Origin: Trichodesmium sp002260545
GTDB taxonomy: Bacteria; Cyanobacteriota; Cyanobacteriia; Cyanobacteriales; Microcoleaceae
Assembly: GCF_050016015.1 (NCBI RefSeq)
Contig: NZ_JBNHEQ010000022.1
Coordinates: 42,117 to 106,116, forward strand
Length of the DNA stretch: 64,000 nt
Direction: 5' to 3'
How positions within the stretch are numbered: position 1 is the stretch's first letter; each line of letters begins with the position of its first letter. The notes under the pieces were generated by a model. That model was not told the origin of the DNA, did no database searches, and was given only the letters and a program-made list of their open reading frames with translations. The translations under genes were made by a program, and so were the position numbers. Positions 38,671 to 47,800 of this stretch are shown piece by piece.

Positions 38671-38900
38671 GCAAACAAATTTTGTTTCAATTATTTGATA
38701 GGATACCTGCACTTTTCTATTTTTTGAAAGGTTAACTTGATAGTAGTTTACATTTTGTAATATTATAGGTACTTTATCATCGGCCAATTCTTGAATTTAT
38801 ACTGTTTGGATAAATATTTGCTACAAATATCTAATTTTAAAGACAATTTTGTAACATTATTTAATAAAATTACGACTATATTATGTAGACATTTTATTGT

Positions 38901-38934
38901 TAATGTAGCAAAATCTTGATTAATGTAGCAAAAT
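38901..38934. promoter_or_regulatory. Pair of direct repeats upstream of the response-regulator gene
   Basis: TAATGTAGCAAAAT occurs at 38901-38914 and again at 38921-38934, exactly 20 bp apart (about two helical turns). They lie 35-68 bp before the ATG at 38969. Direct repeats with this phasing often mark a regulator's binding sites, but the regulator is not known. Confidence 0.45.
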
Positions 38935-38968
38935 AATAATCATAGAAATCAGAACAAGGGAGGATAAG

Positions 38969-39370
38969 ATGACAAATGTTTTGGTGGTTGAAGATAATCT
39001 ACTTAACTGGAAAGTCTTTGAAAAAGTTTTGACAAAATTGGGTGGTTTTGCTGCTCAACTTAGTGAAGATGTAGAAACAATCATAGAAATTGTTAAAGCA
39101 AATAAAGCAGACATTATTCTGATGGATATTTGTCTGGAAAATAGTTATTATAATGGCAAACCAATCAATGGAATTGAAATTACTAAATTGTTAAAAGCAA
39201 ATCCCCATACAGCTAAAGTGCCTATTATGTTAGTCACGGCAATTGGTACTGCAAAGGATAGTGAACATTATATGGAACTTAGTGGGGCGGATGGTTTTAT
39301 GGGTAAGCCAATAGTAGATCATCAGGTGTTTATCTCGGAAATAAAATCACTGATTTTTGCCAATGAATAA
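38969..39370 (+). CDS. Single-domain response regulator (CheY-like)
   Basis: 133 residues, ATG 38969 with a strong GGGAGGA site. The receiver fold shows all key residues: acidic pair near E8-D9, phospho-acceptor D53 in ILMDICL, T90 in LVTA, K113 in GKP. A ten-residue stretch between beta3 and alpha3 (ENSYYNGKPINGIEI) is slightly longer than usual. No output domain follows. Stand-alone receivers of this form in cyanobacteria act in phosphorelay with hybrid kinases. No kinase adjoins it. Confidence 0.92.
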   Translation: MTNVLVVEDNLLNWKVFEKVLTKLGGFAAQLSEDVETIIEIVKANKADIILMDICLENSYYNGKPINGIEITKLLKANPHTAKVPIMLVTAIGTAKDSEHYMELSGADGFMGKPIVDHQVFISEIKSLIFANE

Positions 39371-39608
39371 TTTTGTTTTTTTGCCACTATTAAAATCATA
39401 GTTGCTCAATACTAAAAGATTCAAAAAAACTATAATCCCTAAAAAATAATAGCAGGAATTCCTATTTTACCGCTCAAATTTTGAGTATTGATAGGGAATT
39501 TTTTCTGAAAAATAAAACGGCAACTATAATTTACTTGTCAAAACTAAATATCAGAACTATGATGTGACTAAATTTGACCAAATAGATTATCTTTGAAAAG
39601 TTATCGCT

Positions 39609-40022
39609 ATGGTAGAAACACCAGAAATTCTATGGCCGAGTTTAGTAACAGTTGCCACTTTATTAATGTATTTTGTAGTAACTATCAATGTTGGTAGAGC
39701 TAGAGCTAAATACAAAATTATGCCTCCTCAAATGACGGGAGACGAAAATTTTGAGCGAGTAGTACGAGTACAGCAAAATACTCTAGAACAATTAATTTTA
39801 TTTTTACCTTCTTTGTGGCTTTTTTCTCTGTTTGTTAGTCCACTTTGGGGTGCTGGTATCGGTGCGACTTGGGTATTTGGGCGTATATTATTTGCTTGGG
39901 GTTATTATCAGGCGGCGGAGAAACGAACTCTAGGGTTTGGTATTAGTTCTTTAACTACTCTAGTTTTACTTATAGGTGCTTTGGTAGGAATAATACTACC
40001 TCTATGGAAAACTATTTCATAG
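39609..40022 (+). CDS. MAPEG-family membrane protein
   Basis: 137 residues, four transmembrane helices (about 7-25, 60-80, 83-103, 113-133). The family signature is visible: RARAKYKIMPPQM then GDENFERVVRVQQNTLEQLILFLPSLWLF, including the E-x-x-R-x-x-x-x-x-x-N-x-x-E pattern. MAPEG enzymes handle glutathione and eicosanoid-type lipids; bacterial members, including cyanobacterial ones, show glutathione transferase-like activity. The substrate here is unknown. It is followed by a small charged protein gene. Confidence 0.88.
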   Translation: MVETPEILWPSLVTVATLLMYFVVTINVGRARAKYKIMPPQMTGDENFERVVRVQQNTLEQLILFLPSLWLFSLFVSPLWGAGIGATWVFGRILFAWGYYQAAEKRTLGFGISSLTTLVLLIGALVGIILPLWKTIS

Positions 40023-40100
40023 CTATAATAAATTTAGATAGAGGTCAGTGAAAATAGATTCTATCTAATTTTGACTTTTGTTCAATATGAGGCAAAAATA

Positions 40101-40256
40101 ATGTCAGAAAAACCAGTATTTAAGATTAACCAAAAACTTTTTAAGCAACTGAATGATTGGCAAGAAAAAATGGAGGAAAAAGAAAAAGTTGAAGCAGAAA
40201 TAGAGGCAAATAATCAAGATAAAAAATTGAGAGATTCTGAGAAGGAAAAAGATTAG
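40101..40256 (+). CDS. Small charged protein, 51 residues
   Basis: ATG 40101; an in-frame upstream extension is less likely. The sequence is extremely rich in Glu, Lys and Gln, with EKMEEKEKVEAEIEANNQDK forming a probable coiled coil or helix. It starts 78 bp after the MAPEG gene on the same strand, possibly cotranscribed. No known family. It could be a chance frame, but composition and strand position support it. Confidence 0.45.
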   Translation: MSEKPVFKINQKLFKQLNDWQEKMEEKEKVEAEIEANNQDKKLRDSEKEKD

Positions 40257-40511
40257 GATAGCTTAAACAATTGGGATATAAAGATTGTTAAGTTGGGGGT
40301 TTAGTTACTAAACCCTTACAGTTTATAGTACCTATAATGTGTATTTTATGTTAGTGAAAACTGTTATAATTTGACCTACCTATCTTAAGTAGAGATGATA
40401 TTATCTATTCTCTCTGCTCTCTATACTGGTACGGGGAATGCAAAAAGCAAAAACCACCCATATAAAACTTTACTACAATAGCTTTTTAGCTTGTGCCAAT
40501 GTAAAATACCT

Positions 40512-40584
40512 GGTAGTCCTGCTTGCTAAGGCGTGAGAATATACATTTTTTTCTACACTCCCTATACCATTACTATACACCACC
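40512..40584. repeat. MITE-like element with TGCATAGTAATGGT ends, copy B
   Basis: The right end TACCATTACTATACACCACC is well kept, while the left end has diverged. The element ends about 20 bp before the ATG of the small gene at 40606 and so forms part of its upstream region. Confidence 0.6.
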
Positions 40585-40605
40585 TTAATGGGTAGTCCTA
40601 TCTTT

Positions 40606-40791
40606 ATGGTTATCAAGCAAAAAGCAGCATTAGTAAAATTAAAATATTTAATCTTACAAGCAAAAAGTGCTAATCAATTAAGTGCAATTATTATTGACTA
40701 TACCCATGAAGAAATGATTCAAGTTTACGGTCAGTTAACATCAGAACAACAAAGAAAAATTAAATTAATCTGGCAGAAATGTAAAAATTAA
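40606..40791 (+). CDS. Small hypothetical protein, 61 residues
   Basis: ATG at 40606. The peptide VKLKYLILQAKSANQLSAII, then DYTHEEMIQVYGQLTSEQQ and a basic C-terminus is helical and soluble. The regular amphipathic pattern suggests a real protein, but I know no family. A TTG- or ATG-initiated extension of six codons is possible. A MITE copy abuts its 5' side. Confidence 0.45.
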   Translation: MVIKQKAALVKLKYLILQAKSANQLSAIIIDYTHEEMIQVYGQLTSEQQRKIKLIWQKCKN

Positions 40792-40880
40792 GCCTTTCCC
40801 GACTCTAATATTTCTACTCCAATTTTTGAGAATTTCTCAAATGATTAAGTAGTACTTCTATTATTATTCTCTGTTATCTT

Positions 40881-41008
40881 TTACCGAAAAATAAAGGTAT
40901 AAAGTCTCTCCTTTTAAAGAGAAAAAAAGTGCTAGGATATTTCCTTCTATTCAATCAATAACGGTTTTAACCAGAGGTAATTATCGATTATCGATTATCC
41001 ATTAATGA
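40881..41008. repeat. ACCGAA..GGTATAAAG repeat, copy 3
   Basis: Starts TTACCGAAAAATAAAGG and ends with tandem ATTATCGATT units. Same organisation as the other copies. Confidence 0.75.
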
Positions 41009-41058
41009 ACTGTTATACCATTTATCAAAAACCTTGCTATATTTGATTAGGTGGAGGA

Positions 41059-41133
41059 GGGACGTTGCATAAGGGCGTCCGTACGGGAGTGTGGGAGGTG
41101 GGGGGAAGGGACGTTGCATAAGGGCGTCCGTAC
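41059..41133. repeat. Two tandem GGACGTTGCA palindromes
   Basis: Two copies of GGACGTTGCATAAGGGCG (about 41059 and 41108), 48 bp apart, belong to the same family as 25888 and 30608. The unit between them is G-rich. Confidence 0.6.
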
Positions 41134-41310
41134 ACAGAAGAATAATGAACATTAACTGACTAATAATTAGGTAATAATTTATTTTACCTGTGTTAATTAC
41201 TTGATAACTGAAGTGTCACTCAAGTATAGCATTAATGCATGGGAATTGGTATTACTTGTTGCCTAATACCATTTTGATAAATGTTTCCTACAAATAACTA
41301 GGGAATTTTT

Positions 41311-41352
41311 TAGGAGTTAGGAGTTAGGAGTTAGGAGTTAGGAGTTAGGAGT
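41311..41352. repeat. Heptamer tract TAGGAGT
   Basis: Six tandem copies of GGAGTTA-type 7-bp units. It precedes AT-rich sequence with no gene. Confidence 0.7.
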
Positions 41353-41504
41353 CAGTAGTCATAATGAATGCCTTTAATACCATTTTTTAGAAAACAGAAA
41401 TCTTCTGAAAAATGTTTTTCTCCCCCTTACTATTCGTAACATTATTTTTTCAAATTGGTATAAAACCTAGATTTTTTTACTTCAGCAGCATGACAATTAA
41501 TCTA

Positions 41505-42131
41505 TTATCTTTCTACAGGATGTTGTCCATAAAAAGGTAATGCTTCTGACCAATGGGGTCTGTTTCCTTTTTCCCATTCTAAATGGGCTAATTCTAATAG
41601 ACTTACAACAGATTTTCCTAAACTATTTTCAACCTGAATTAACTGATAAGAAGTTTCCCAGTTTTCTAATATTTTTTTCCATGCTGCGGGATTTATTAGT
41701 GTATCTTCTAAAAGATGATTGATACCCATTTCTTCTACCTGATAAATAGCGGTAAATAATTGCTCTCTTTGAGCAGTCATTTGTAGACATAAATGCTGAC
41801 TTTTATGTTTATATGACCAAGCTATAGTTGCTAAAGTTGAAATTGCAAATAGTGGAATATTTAACTGTTGAGCTAAAGTTCTAGCTGTGACTACACCAAT
41901 ACGAGTACCTGTGAAACTTCCCGGACCTTTAGCAACAGCAATAAAGCTTAAATCTTGCCAAATTTGAGGTGGCATAAACTCTTGTATTCTTTGATGTAGG
42001 TGAGTCGATAGGTCTCGCCCTAAATTCCAAGTTTGAGAGCGAGTATTTTCGGTAAAGTTACTAATAGCTAAACCTAATTCTGGACTGGTAGTATGAATTG
42101 CTAAACCATATTTTTTTGCTGTATTTGTCAT
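41505..42131 (-). CDS. tsaB: tRNA threonylcarbamoyladenosine biosynthesis protein TsaB
   Basis: 208 residues. LAIHTTSPELGLAISN is the family's phosphate-binding start and GPGSFTGTRIGVVTARTLAQQLNIPLFAIST its hallmark block. TsaB partners with TsaD and TsaE to make the t6A37 modification in ANN-decoding tRNAs. C-terminal part ends at GQHPVER. The start is ATG 42131; the sequence upstream of the start is not a strong ribosome-binding site. The gene is followed (upstream of its start, on the plus strand side) by several decaying copies of its own 5' end at 42185-43300. Confidence 0.92.
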   Translation of the reverse strand: MTNTAKKYGLAIHTTSPELGLAISNFTENTRSQTWNLGRDLSTHLHQRIQEFMPPQIWQDLSFIAVAKGPGSFTGTRIGVVTARTLAQQLNIPLFAISTLATIAWSYKHKSQHLCLQMTAQREQLFTAIYQVEEMGINHLLEDTLINPAAWKKILENWETSYQLIQVENSLGKSVVSLLELAHLEWEKGNRPHWSEALPFYGQHPVER

Positions 42132-42184
42132 TTGTTTGAAGGTAGAAGGAAGAAGAAAAAAGAAAATTATATGAGTCTATAACT

Positions 42185-42345
42185 CTAGTCTGAAATTACA
42201 AGTTTTAGAGCAAATATTTTCAGGAAAATTACTAATAGCTAAACCTAAATTCGGAATGATAATATTAATTGCTAAATCAGATTTTTTTTGGTGTGTTTGT
42301 CATTTGTTTGAGGTAAGAAGGAAAAAGGAAAGTATATGAGTCTAT
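42185..42345 (-). repeat. Decayed copy of the tsaB start region, copy 2
   Basis: About 160 bp with clear similarity to the tsaB 5' end and leader: ATTACTAATAGCTAAACCTA, then a diverged segment, GTGTGTTTGTCATTTGTTTG and a leader with ATGAGTCTAT. It keeps the start codon (CAT) and the coding start MTNTPKK, but reading frames are broken. It lies directly beyond the functional gene's leader. Confidence 0.75.
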
Positions 42346-42492
42346 AGAATTCATTTGGCATCTTTTACATTGATTTTCCTTTCTATAACCTGAGGGATAT
42401 AGCTGTCGCACTTGCTCCGCCTTTTCCTGACAATGCTCCGTAAACATGTCGGCGACAGCCGAAAAGCAGAACTGAGTTCTATCCCGCTCTAA

Positions 42493-43035
42493 GTTGAATA
42501 AAAAATCATGCTTACAGCCGAACAACCCCCAATAATTTTTATCCTATCACAAAAATTGTGAGGATACAACCGAAAATCCTTTGACGCGCGAAATTTTTAG
42601 GTAGCTTGAGAAAATGAAAATGTTGCTGTTTTTCTGCTGAGGAGGGATAGATGGAAAAATTTGATGATGGGAAAAACAAGCATATATTTTTCTGGGAGCT
42701 TCAGAAGATGAAGATATTTCTGGTATCGATCATGGGGAAAATTTCTGAATGCTTGATTGTCTCTTAGCAAGGAAATTTAGTTGAATAAAAAATCATGCGC
42801 ATAGGCGAACAACCCCCAATAATTTTTATCATATCACAAAAATTGTGAGGATGCAACCAAAAATCCTTTGACGCGCGAAATTTTTAGGTAGCTTGAGAAA
42901 ATGAAAATGTTGTTGTTTTTCCACTGAGGAGGGATGGATGGAAAGATTTGATGATGGGAAAACAAGCATATATTTTTCTGGGAGCTTCAGAAGATGAAAA
43001 TATTTCTGGTATTGTTTTTCGGGAAAATTACTCAT
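42493..43035. repeat. Tandem repeat, two units of about 287 bp
   Basis: The segment starting GTTGAATAAAAAATCATGC at 42493 recurs at 42780. Both units contain CTTTGACGCGCGAAATTTTT, CTGAGGAGGGATAGATGGA-like and AAGCATATATTTTTCTGGG. Identity is high over about 255 bp. The core (about 60 bp, GGTAGCTTGAGAAAATGAAA to the TGGATGGAAA region) is also found, inverted and diverged, in the two units at 48788-49299. No gene is evident. Confidence 0.75.
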
Positions 43036-43300
43036 AGCTCAATCTAACTTCGGACTGGTGATGTGAATTACTAAACTAGATTTTTTGGGTGTGTTTGTCA
43101 TTTAGTTGAAGGAATAAGGAAGAGGGAGGAAGGAAAGTATATGAGTTGATAGCTCTGGTCTGAAATTCCAACTTTGCCAGGGAATATTTTCGGGAAAATT
43201 ACTCATAGCTCAATCTAACTTCGGACTGGTGATGTGAATTACTAAACTAGATTTTTTGGGTGTGTTTGTCATTTAGTTGAAGGAATAAGGAAGAGGGAGG
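43012..43300 (-). repeat. Two further decayed copies of the tsaB start region
   Basis: Copies 3 (43012-43150) and 4 (43151-43300) are nearly identical to each other: both have GGGAAAATTACTCATAGCTC, GGACTGGTGATGTGAATTAC and GTGTTTGTCATTTAGTTGAAGG. Relative to tsaB they are more diverged than copy 2. Each keeps the CAT start and leader GAAGG-like sequence. They cannot make TsaB. Confidence 0.7.
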
Positions 43301-43442
43301 AAGGAAGAAGGAAGGAGCAAGGAAAATGGGGTTTGGAGACCAAAGCCCTACAGTTTTTTGCACAATAAGAAATGGGATCGAAGTTATTCATCCTGACTCC
43401 TGATTTCATAGTTTATAAATTAAAAATTATAAATTATAAATT

Positions 43443-43721
43443 TTAAATTCCCATTTCCTCCCTAACATAAAATATTGGTAGAGCTACAAATAAACAACCT
43501 AAAAGTAACCCAAAAATATCATCAATCCAAAATCTCAAACCTAACAAACCTACTATTAAAAATACGGTTGCCACTGTAGCAAATAAATTATTAGTTGCTA
43601 ATTTATTCTGTTTTCCCACTTGATGTTTAACTGTCATAAAAGCTGAGGCAATTATCACAGCTATTAGGGGATGCCAAATAATTATTCGATAACCAAATAT
43701 AAATCCAACTAAACCAAACAT
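43443..43721 (-). CDS. Small membrane protein, three helices
   Basis: About 92 residues from ATG 43721. Three hydrophobic segments (about 3-25, 45-60, 65-85) and a Lys/Gln-rich loop between them (KHQVGKQNKLATN). It directly follows the Ser/Thr kinase gene by 19 bp on the same strand, so it is probably cotranscribed. The family is not known. No signal peptide is predicted beyond the first helix. Confidence 0.55.
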   Translation of the reverse strand: MFGLVGFIFGYRIIIWHPLIAVIIASAFMTVKHQVGKQNKLATNNLFATVATVFLIVGLLGLRFWIDDIFGLLLGCLFVALPIFYVREEMGI

Positions 43722-43739
43722 CAAAGCATCTAACCAAAA

Positions 43740-45170
43740 TTATCTTTCCCTAAATCTAGCTAACCAAAAACTCTGAGTTCTTAATTGTGATAGCTTGATA
43801 AAATTCTCTGTTTTTTGCAGCCTCACAATTTTATTTTTCCATCTAGCTTTACGATCAATTCTCAATATTTTTTGCCACTCTGGTACAGTCTTATCCTTAG
43901 CTCTACCTAACAATTTTACCTTATCTATATTCGGCAAATTCAAATCAGTCAACTTAGCTGAAATTATCTTTAAAATTTGAGCATAATTAACCTTTTTGTC
44001 TGATTTTCTACTAATCACAATAGTTAAGGTTTTCTTGACGCGACTCACCTGAACTTTTACCGACTCAAAAGCTAAAACTTCCTGCAACTCTCGTCGAATT
44101 TCTGCTTGTAGAGTTAACTTTTTCGGAACTGTTGAAGAAGTAGAAAAATAAACAGTCTCCATATAAGTAGACTGAGGGTTCAGATGTCTCATAATAGCAA
44201 CAGCAGAATGATAACGCCGATTAGTCGCACCTTGCAACATTTTGTCTAAAATTCTACCAAGTTCCTCACTAACAGACACTTTTAAATAATCTCGCCACAC
44301 CCATTTACTATTTCTACTATCAAATAGATCGAAGGGTGAGACTTGAGTCAAAAGATGAATACAAGTCACACCCAAACTATAAAGATCGCTGGCGAAAACT
44401 GCTTTACCCATAAGTTGTTCGGGAGCGGTATAAGCAGCACTACCAATAATAGTACCTGTTTGAGGTAAACCTTTTTTTTCTACTAACTTAGCAGCACCAA
44501 AGTCTACTAAAACAAGTTTACCTGTAGTGCGACGAATAATATTCTCTGGCTTAATATCTCGATGAATAACTTGAGATTTATGGACAAACTGTAATACTGG
44601 CAATAAATCATTTAATAATTCCCGAATTTTAGCCTCAGTAAAGACACCTTTTTCGGCTAATTCTTGAGCAAGATTTTTACCTTCAATATATTCTTGAACG
44701 AGATATTGTTGTTCGTCTTGCTGAAAATATTTGAACAACTTAGGAATTTGAGGATGACTGCCTAAAGTTTTTAATTGTTGCGCTTCTTGCTGAAATAATT
44801 CAACAGCTTTTTCAGAGGTTGTTTTTACCTGAAGTTCCCGACTACCAGAAATTTTTTCTGAGGATGGAGGATAATTTTGATGATAATTTTTATTCTGGGG
44901 AAAAAACTGTTTAATTACACAAACTTTTTCTGGAGTATTTGCTTCATCTACTGCCAAAAAAGTTCTACCAAAACCACCATATCCAATAAGTTTAAGGATG
45001 CGGTAATGAGACTGGTTAGTTATTGTGGAATTATTATCTACTGACGGAATAATTTTCTTTGTTTCTATTTCTTGAGGAATTAGTAATAATGGTGAATTGC
45101 AATTCTGACAAATTTCAGCCTTCGGAGAGTTTTGTGGATTTTTGCAGATAGGATTAAAACAATAACTCAT
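43740..45170 (-). CDS. 4-Cys-prefix serine/threonine protein kinase
   Basis: 476 residues. Four cysteines at C4, C9, C21 and C24 form the N-terminal zinc-like prefix seen in many cyanobacterial kinases. The Hanks kinase domain (about 57-330) is complete: GYGGFGRTFLAVDE, K87, HRDIKPEN (Asp205), DFG at 223, and APEQ. The last 130 residues are a separate domain: a lysine-rich module with KKLTLQAEIRRELQEVLA, repeated in character, with no transmembrane helix. Substrates are unknown. The small membrane protein gene downstream is likely in the same unit. Confidence 0.92.
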   Translation of the reverse strand: MSYCFNPICKNPQNSPKAEICQNCNSPLLLIPQEIETKKIIPSVDNNSTITNQSHYRILKLIGYGGFGRTFLAVDEANTPEKVCVIKQFFPQNKNYHQNYPPSSEKISGSRELQVKTTSEKAVELFQQEAQQLKTLGSHPQIPKLFKYFQQDEQQYLVQEYIEGKNLAQELAEKGVFTEAKIRELLNDLLPVLQFVHKSQVIHRDIKPENIIRRTTGKLVLVDFGAAKLVEKKGLPQTGTIIGSAAYTAPEQLMGKAVFASDLYSLGVTCIHLLTQVSPFDLFDSRNSKWVWRDYLKVSVSEELGRILDKMLQGATNRRYHSAVAIMRHLNPQSTYMETVYFSTSSTVPKKLTLQAEIRRELQEVLAFESVKVQVSRVKKTLTIVISRKSDKKVNYAQILKIISAKLTDLNLPNIDKVKLLGRAKDKTVPEWQKILRIDRKARWKNKIVRLQKTENFIKLSQLRTQSFWLARFRER

Positions 45171-45224
45171 TAGAATAGATCGAGATTTTTAATATTTTAT
45201 TTGGATAGAGTAATACTTACGCAT

Positions 45225-45291
45225 AAACTGGGTTTATCAAATAAATTTGGTGGTTTGAAAAACAATAATTAGAGGAATAAACCCGGTTTCT
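45225..45291. repeat. Inverted-repeat element with AAACCGGGTTT ends, copy 2
   Basis: AAACTGGGTTTATCAAA (left) pairs with AATAAACCCGGTTTCT (right), related to 8149-8211. The element is upstream of the kinase gene. Confidence 0.55.
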
Positions 45292-45592
45292 TATTTAGGT
45301 GTTTCATTAATTGATAATTGATAGTGAATAATGAATAATGATAGTGGATAATAAAAACTATCTCTAATTATAAATTATCCATTTAAAAGGAGACGCTTTA
45401 AATCTCTAGAGATTAATTATCAAGTAAGCATTCACTTATTAGCATTCAGCTCTCATATTTTTATAGCTTTACTAAAATTTTTAGGATGTGAGGTACAGTT
45501 TAATAATAATTTCTGTTCTCTCTTTAAAAGGTAATAAAGCTGATAGCTGTTAGCTGACTGCTGAATGCTTACATGATCAATTATCCATTAAT

Positions 45593-45841
45593 TTAGGTAG
45601 GGATAAGTTCACCTGGCCTTAATTTTGCCCATTTGCCCATTTCTTCTAGAAAACTTTCACAACCGACAACATCCCATTCCATCTCAATTTCCTCTTGTTG
45701 AGGACGAATATTGACATTGATAGTAGGTTCAACCGGGTCAAAATCTGGATTTTCTGTTAAATGAAGTTGTTCGTGCTGAGTTTCTACAGCATGATAAGTT
45801 ACACACCGATCTACATAATGGCAGTTAACACAAATACACAT
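45593..45841 (-). CDS. ycf34: Ycf34 family protein
   Basis: 82 residues, typical length. MCICVNCHYVDRCVTYHAVETQHEQ matches the family, with cysteines C2, C4, C7 and C13, which bind a cofactor. Residues 60-75 hold WDVVGCESFLEEMGKWAKL. In Synechocystis the protein binds an Fe-S cluster and affects electron transport and phycobilisome-related functions. It is conserved in cyanobacteria and some plastids. Here it stands alone. Confidence 0.9.
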   Translation of the reverse strand: MCICVNCHYVDRCVTYHAVETQHEQLHLTENPDFDPVEPTINVNIRPQQEEIEMEWDVVGCESFLEEMGKWAKLRPGELIPT

Positions 45842-45928
45842 TTATAAGTACCTCATTTCAGTTATCGGTTATTAGTTATAAGTACCTCTGAGTTAACCCA
45901 GAGGGTTGAAATACTAAAGTTTATTTTT

Positions 45929-46043
45929 TGGTAATCCTGCATTGTAATGGTGAAGATATATATTTTTTAATTTCTGCTCACCCTCCCACACTCCCCACAC
46001 TCCCCACACTTCCCACACACTCTCTACCATTACTATGCACCAC
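45929..46043. repeat. MITE-like element with TGCATAGTAATGGT ends, copy C
   Basis: Left end TGCATTGTAATGGT (45938-45951), right end ACCATTACTATGCA (46026-46039), one mismatch. The interior has tandem CTCCCCACA-type units. It sits between ycf34 and the CCA gene. Confidence 0.75.
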
Positions 46044-46413
46044 CACCTATTTTTTCATCCCCTTAAAAGGGGAGACTTAAGACCTTATTTTTTGGTCAAG
46101 TTTAATCTTAATTGATGCAATAATTTCCTATCTTAATGATTTGATAAGTTTATATATCGTTTCTCAAATTACTGAGGTAAAGTTGTTGTTATTCTTTTCT
46201 GCTCCCTACTCCCTAAAACAAATGAACTTTGTACCTCACTTAGAGATGGAAATTTGCTATATTTTAACCCAAATTAATTTTATCTGACATTGATAAAATT
46301 TTGCCCTAGAGACAAACTTGCTTTTCTACTGGGGAAAAATATATTTTTTTCAGACATAATGTTAACTTTAACCTAAGTAAAAGTCTAACTGCAAAGAAAT
46401 TCATTTAATTTTT

Positions 46414-47697
46414 GTGGCAATGTCGATAAATTCCCTGTCTGCTTTATCACCAGAAACTTGGCCATTTGATGGAAGAATGCTGCCCCAACCTGTTTATTTA
46501 GTGGGTGGTTCGGTTCGAGATGCTTTGCTGAAAAGGAAGAGGGAATATTTGGATTTAGATTTTATTATTCTTGAGCAAGCAGTTAGTATCGCCAGAAATA
46601 TTGCCAAGGAATATCAAGCGGGGTTTGTGGTTTTGGATGCGGAACGAAAAATTGCGAGGGTAGTATTTAAAGGAACGACTGTTGATTTTGCTGAGATTGA
46701 AGGTGATAGTTTGGAGGAAGATTTATGGCGACGAGATTTTACGATAAATGCTATTGCTTATAATCCTTTTACTGATGAATTGATAGATTTATTTAATGCT
46801 CTGAAAGATTTGCAAGAGGGTATTATTAGAATGGTAAAATCTGCGAATCTTAAAGAGGACCCCCTCCGACTATTACGCGCATATCGTCAAGCAGCACAAT
46901 TAGGTTTTATTATTTCCCCAGAAACAGAAACAACAATTCGAGAGTTTGCACCTTTGCTTACCCAAGTCGCAGTAGAAAGAGTGCAGACAGAATTAGGTTA
47001 TTTATTGAGTCATCCTCAAGGAATGATTTGGATAGAAAAAGCTTGGAAAAATGGTTTACTCTCAGATTATTTTCCCGCAGCAATAGAAAATTTAGAAATA
47101 GGAAAAAAGGTAGAGATAGTAGTAGAGCAGTTAGAAAAAAATTGGTCGAATTTAAAAGTAGAGTTAGCAACTGGGGTGCGTGAGACAGTCAAAACATCTT
47201 TATTGGCGATCGCTAAATTAGCAATATTAGTTAATCCTCATCCACAAAAAGCGGAAGTTGAATTGATGAGGTTGAAGTATAGCAATGCAGAAATTAGAAG
47301 TACAATTTCAGTTATTAAAGGTTTAGCCAAACTGTCAGAAGTAGAAATTCCTCAGATGTCTGTTAGAGAACAATATTTTTTCTTTCAAGAAATAGGAAAA
47401 AATTTTCCTGCTCTAGCAGTTGTAGCAGTAGCAAAAGGAATATCTCTAGAGGAAATTAATTGTTTAATTGAACGTTATATTAAACCCGACGATCCAGTTG
47501 CTCATCCCATAGCTTTGTTGAATGGAAATGATTTAATTACAGCTCTAAAATTACCTAAAAGTCCTATAGTTGGTCAACTCTTAAAAGAAATTTTAATAGC
47601 ACGAGCGGAAGAAAAGATTTTTACTAAAGCTGAAGCAATTAAATTAGCAGAAAATTTAATTCAAGTAAGGAATAAGGATTCATTAATTGATAATTGA
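46414..47697 (+). CDS. cca: CCA-adding tRNA nucleotidyltransferase
   Basis: 427 residues. VYLVGGSVRDALLKRKREYLDLDFII carries the nucleotidyltransferase signature and D-x-D, RRDFTINAIAYNP is motif C, and EDPLRLLRAYRQAAQLGF the RNA-binding block. It builds the CCA end of tRNA. Class II. A start at ATG 46420 two codons later is also possible. It is 104 bp ahead of the sulfotransferase gene. The last 25 residues are hydrophilic, with an NK-rich end and adjoining TGATAATTG tandem repeats. Confidence 0.92.
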   Translation: MAMSINSLSALSPETWPFDGRMLPQPVYLVGGSVRDALLKRKREYLDLDFIILEQAVSIARNIAKEYQAGFVVLDAERKIARVVFKGTTVDFAEIEGDSLEEDLWRRDFTINAIAYNPFTDELIDLFNALKDLQEGIIRMVKSANLKEDPLRLLRAYRQAAQLGFIISPETETTIREFAPLLTQVAVERVQTELGYLLSHPQGMIWIEKAWKNGLLSDYFPAAIENLEIGKKVEIVVEQLEKNWSNLKVELATGVRETVKTSLLAIAKLAILVNPHPQKAEVELMRLKYSNAEIRSTISVIKGLAKLSEVEIPQMSVREQYFFFQEIGKNFPALAVVAVAKGISLEEINCLIERYIKPDDPVAHPIALLNGNDLITALKLPKSPIVGQLLKEILIARAEEKIFTKAEAIKLAENLIQVRNKDSLIDN

Positions 47698-47716
47698 TAA
47701 TTGATAATTGATAATT
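47690..47716. repeat. Tandem TGATAATTG tract
   Basis: Three to four direct copies of GATAATTG, overlapping the last codons of the CCA gene. Similar units are found in the repeats at 55574-55765 and 56207-56338. Confidence 0.5.
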
Positions 47717-47800
47717 AGCTCTGAACTGGAGCAGCTATTTTTAATTTTTAAGCATACTCGCTTTCCTTCCTTCTGACTTCTTCCTTCTAACTTCTAAAAT

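Larger units (their letters stand above)
37721..38968. other. AT-rich non-coding region, 1.25 kb
   Basis: No credible gene. It contains the inverted-repeat element at 38543-38670 and, at its end, two TAATGTAGCAAAAT direct repeats (38901-38914 and 38921-38934) upstream of the response-regulator gene. Nothing else could be identified. Confidence 0.5.

Noticed and set aside
42277..42525. 82-residue open frame ending in MTNTPKKI
   Set aside because: Its last codons are the relic of the tsaB start and the rest crosses repeats, so it is a by-product of the duplication.
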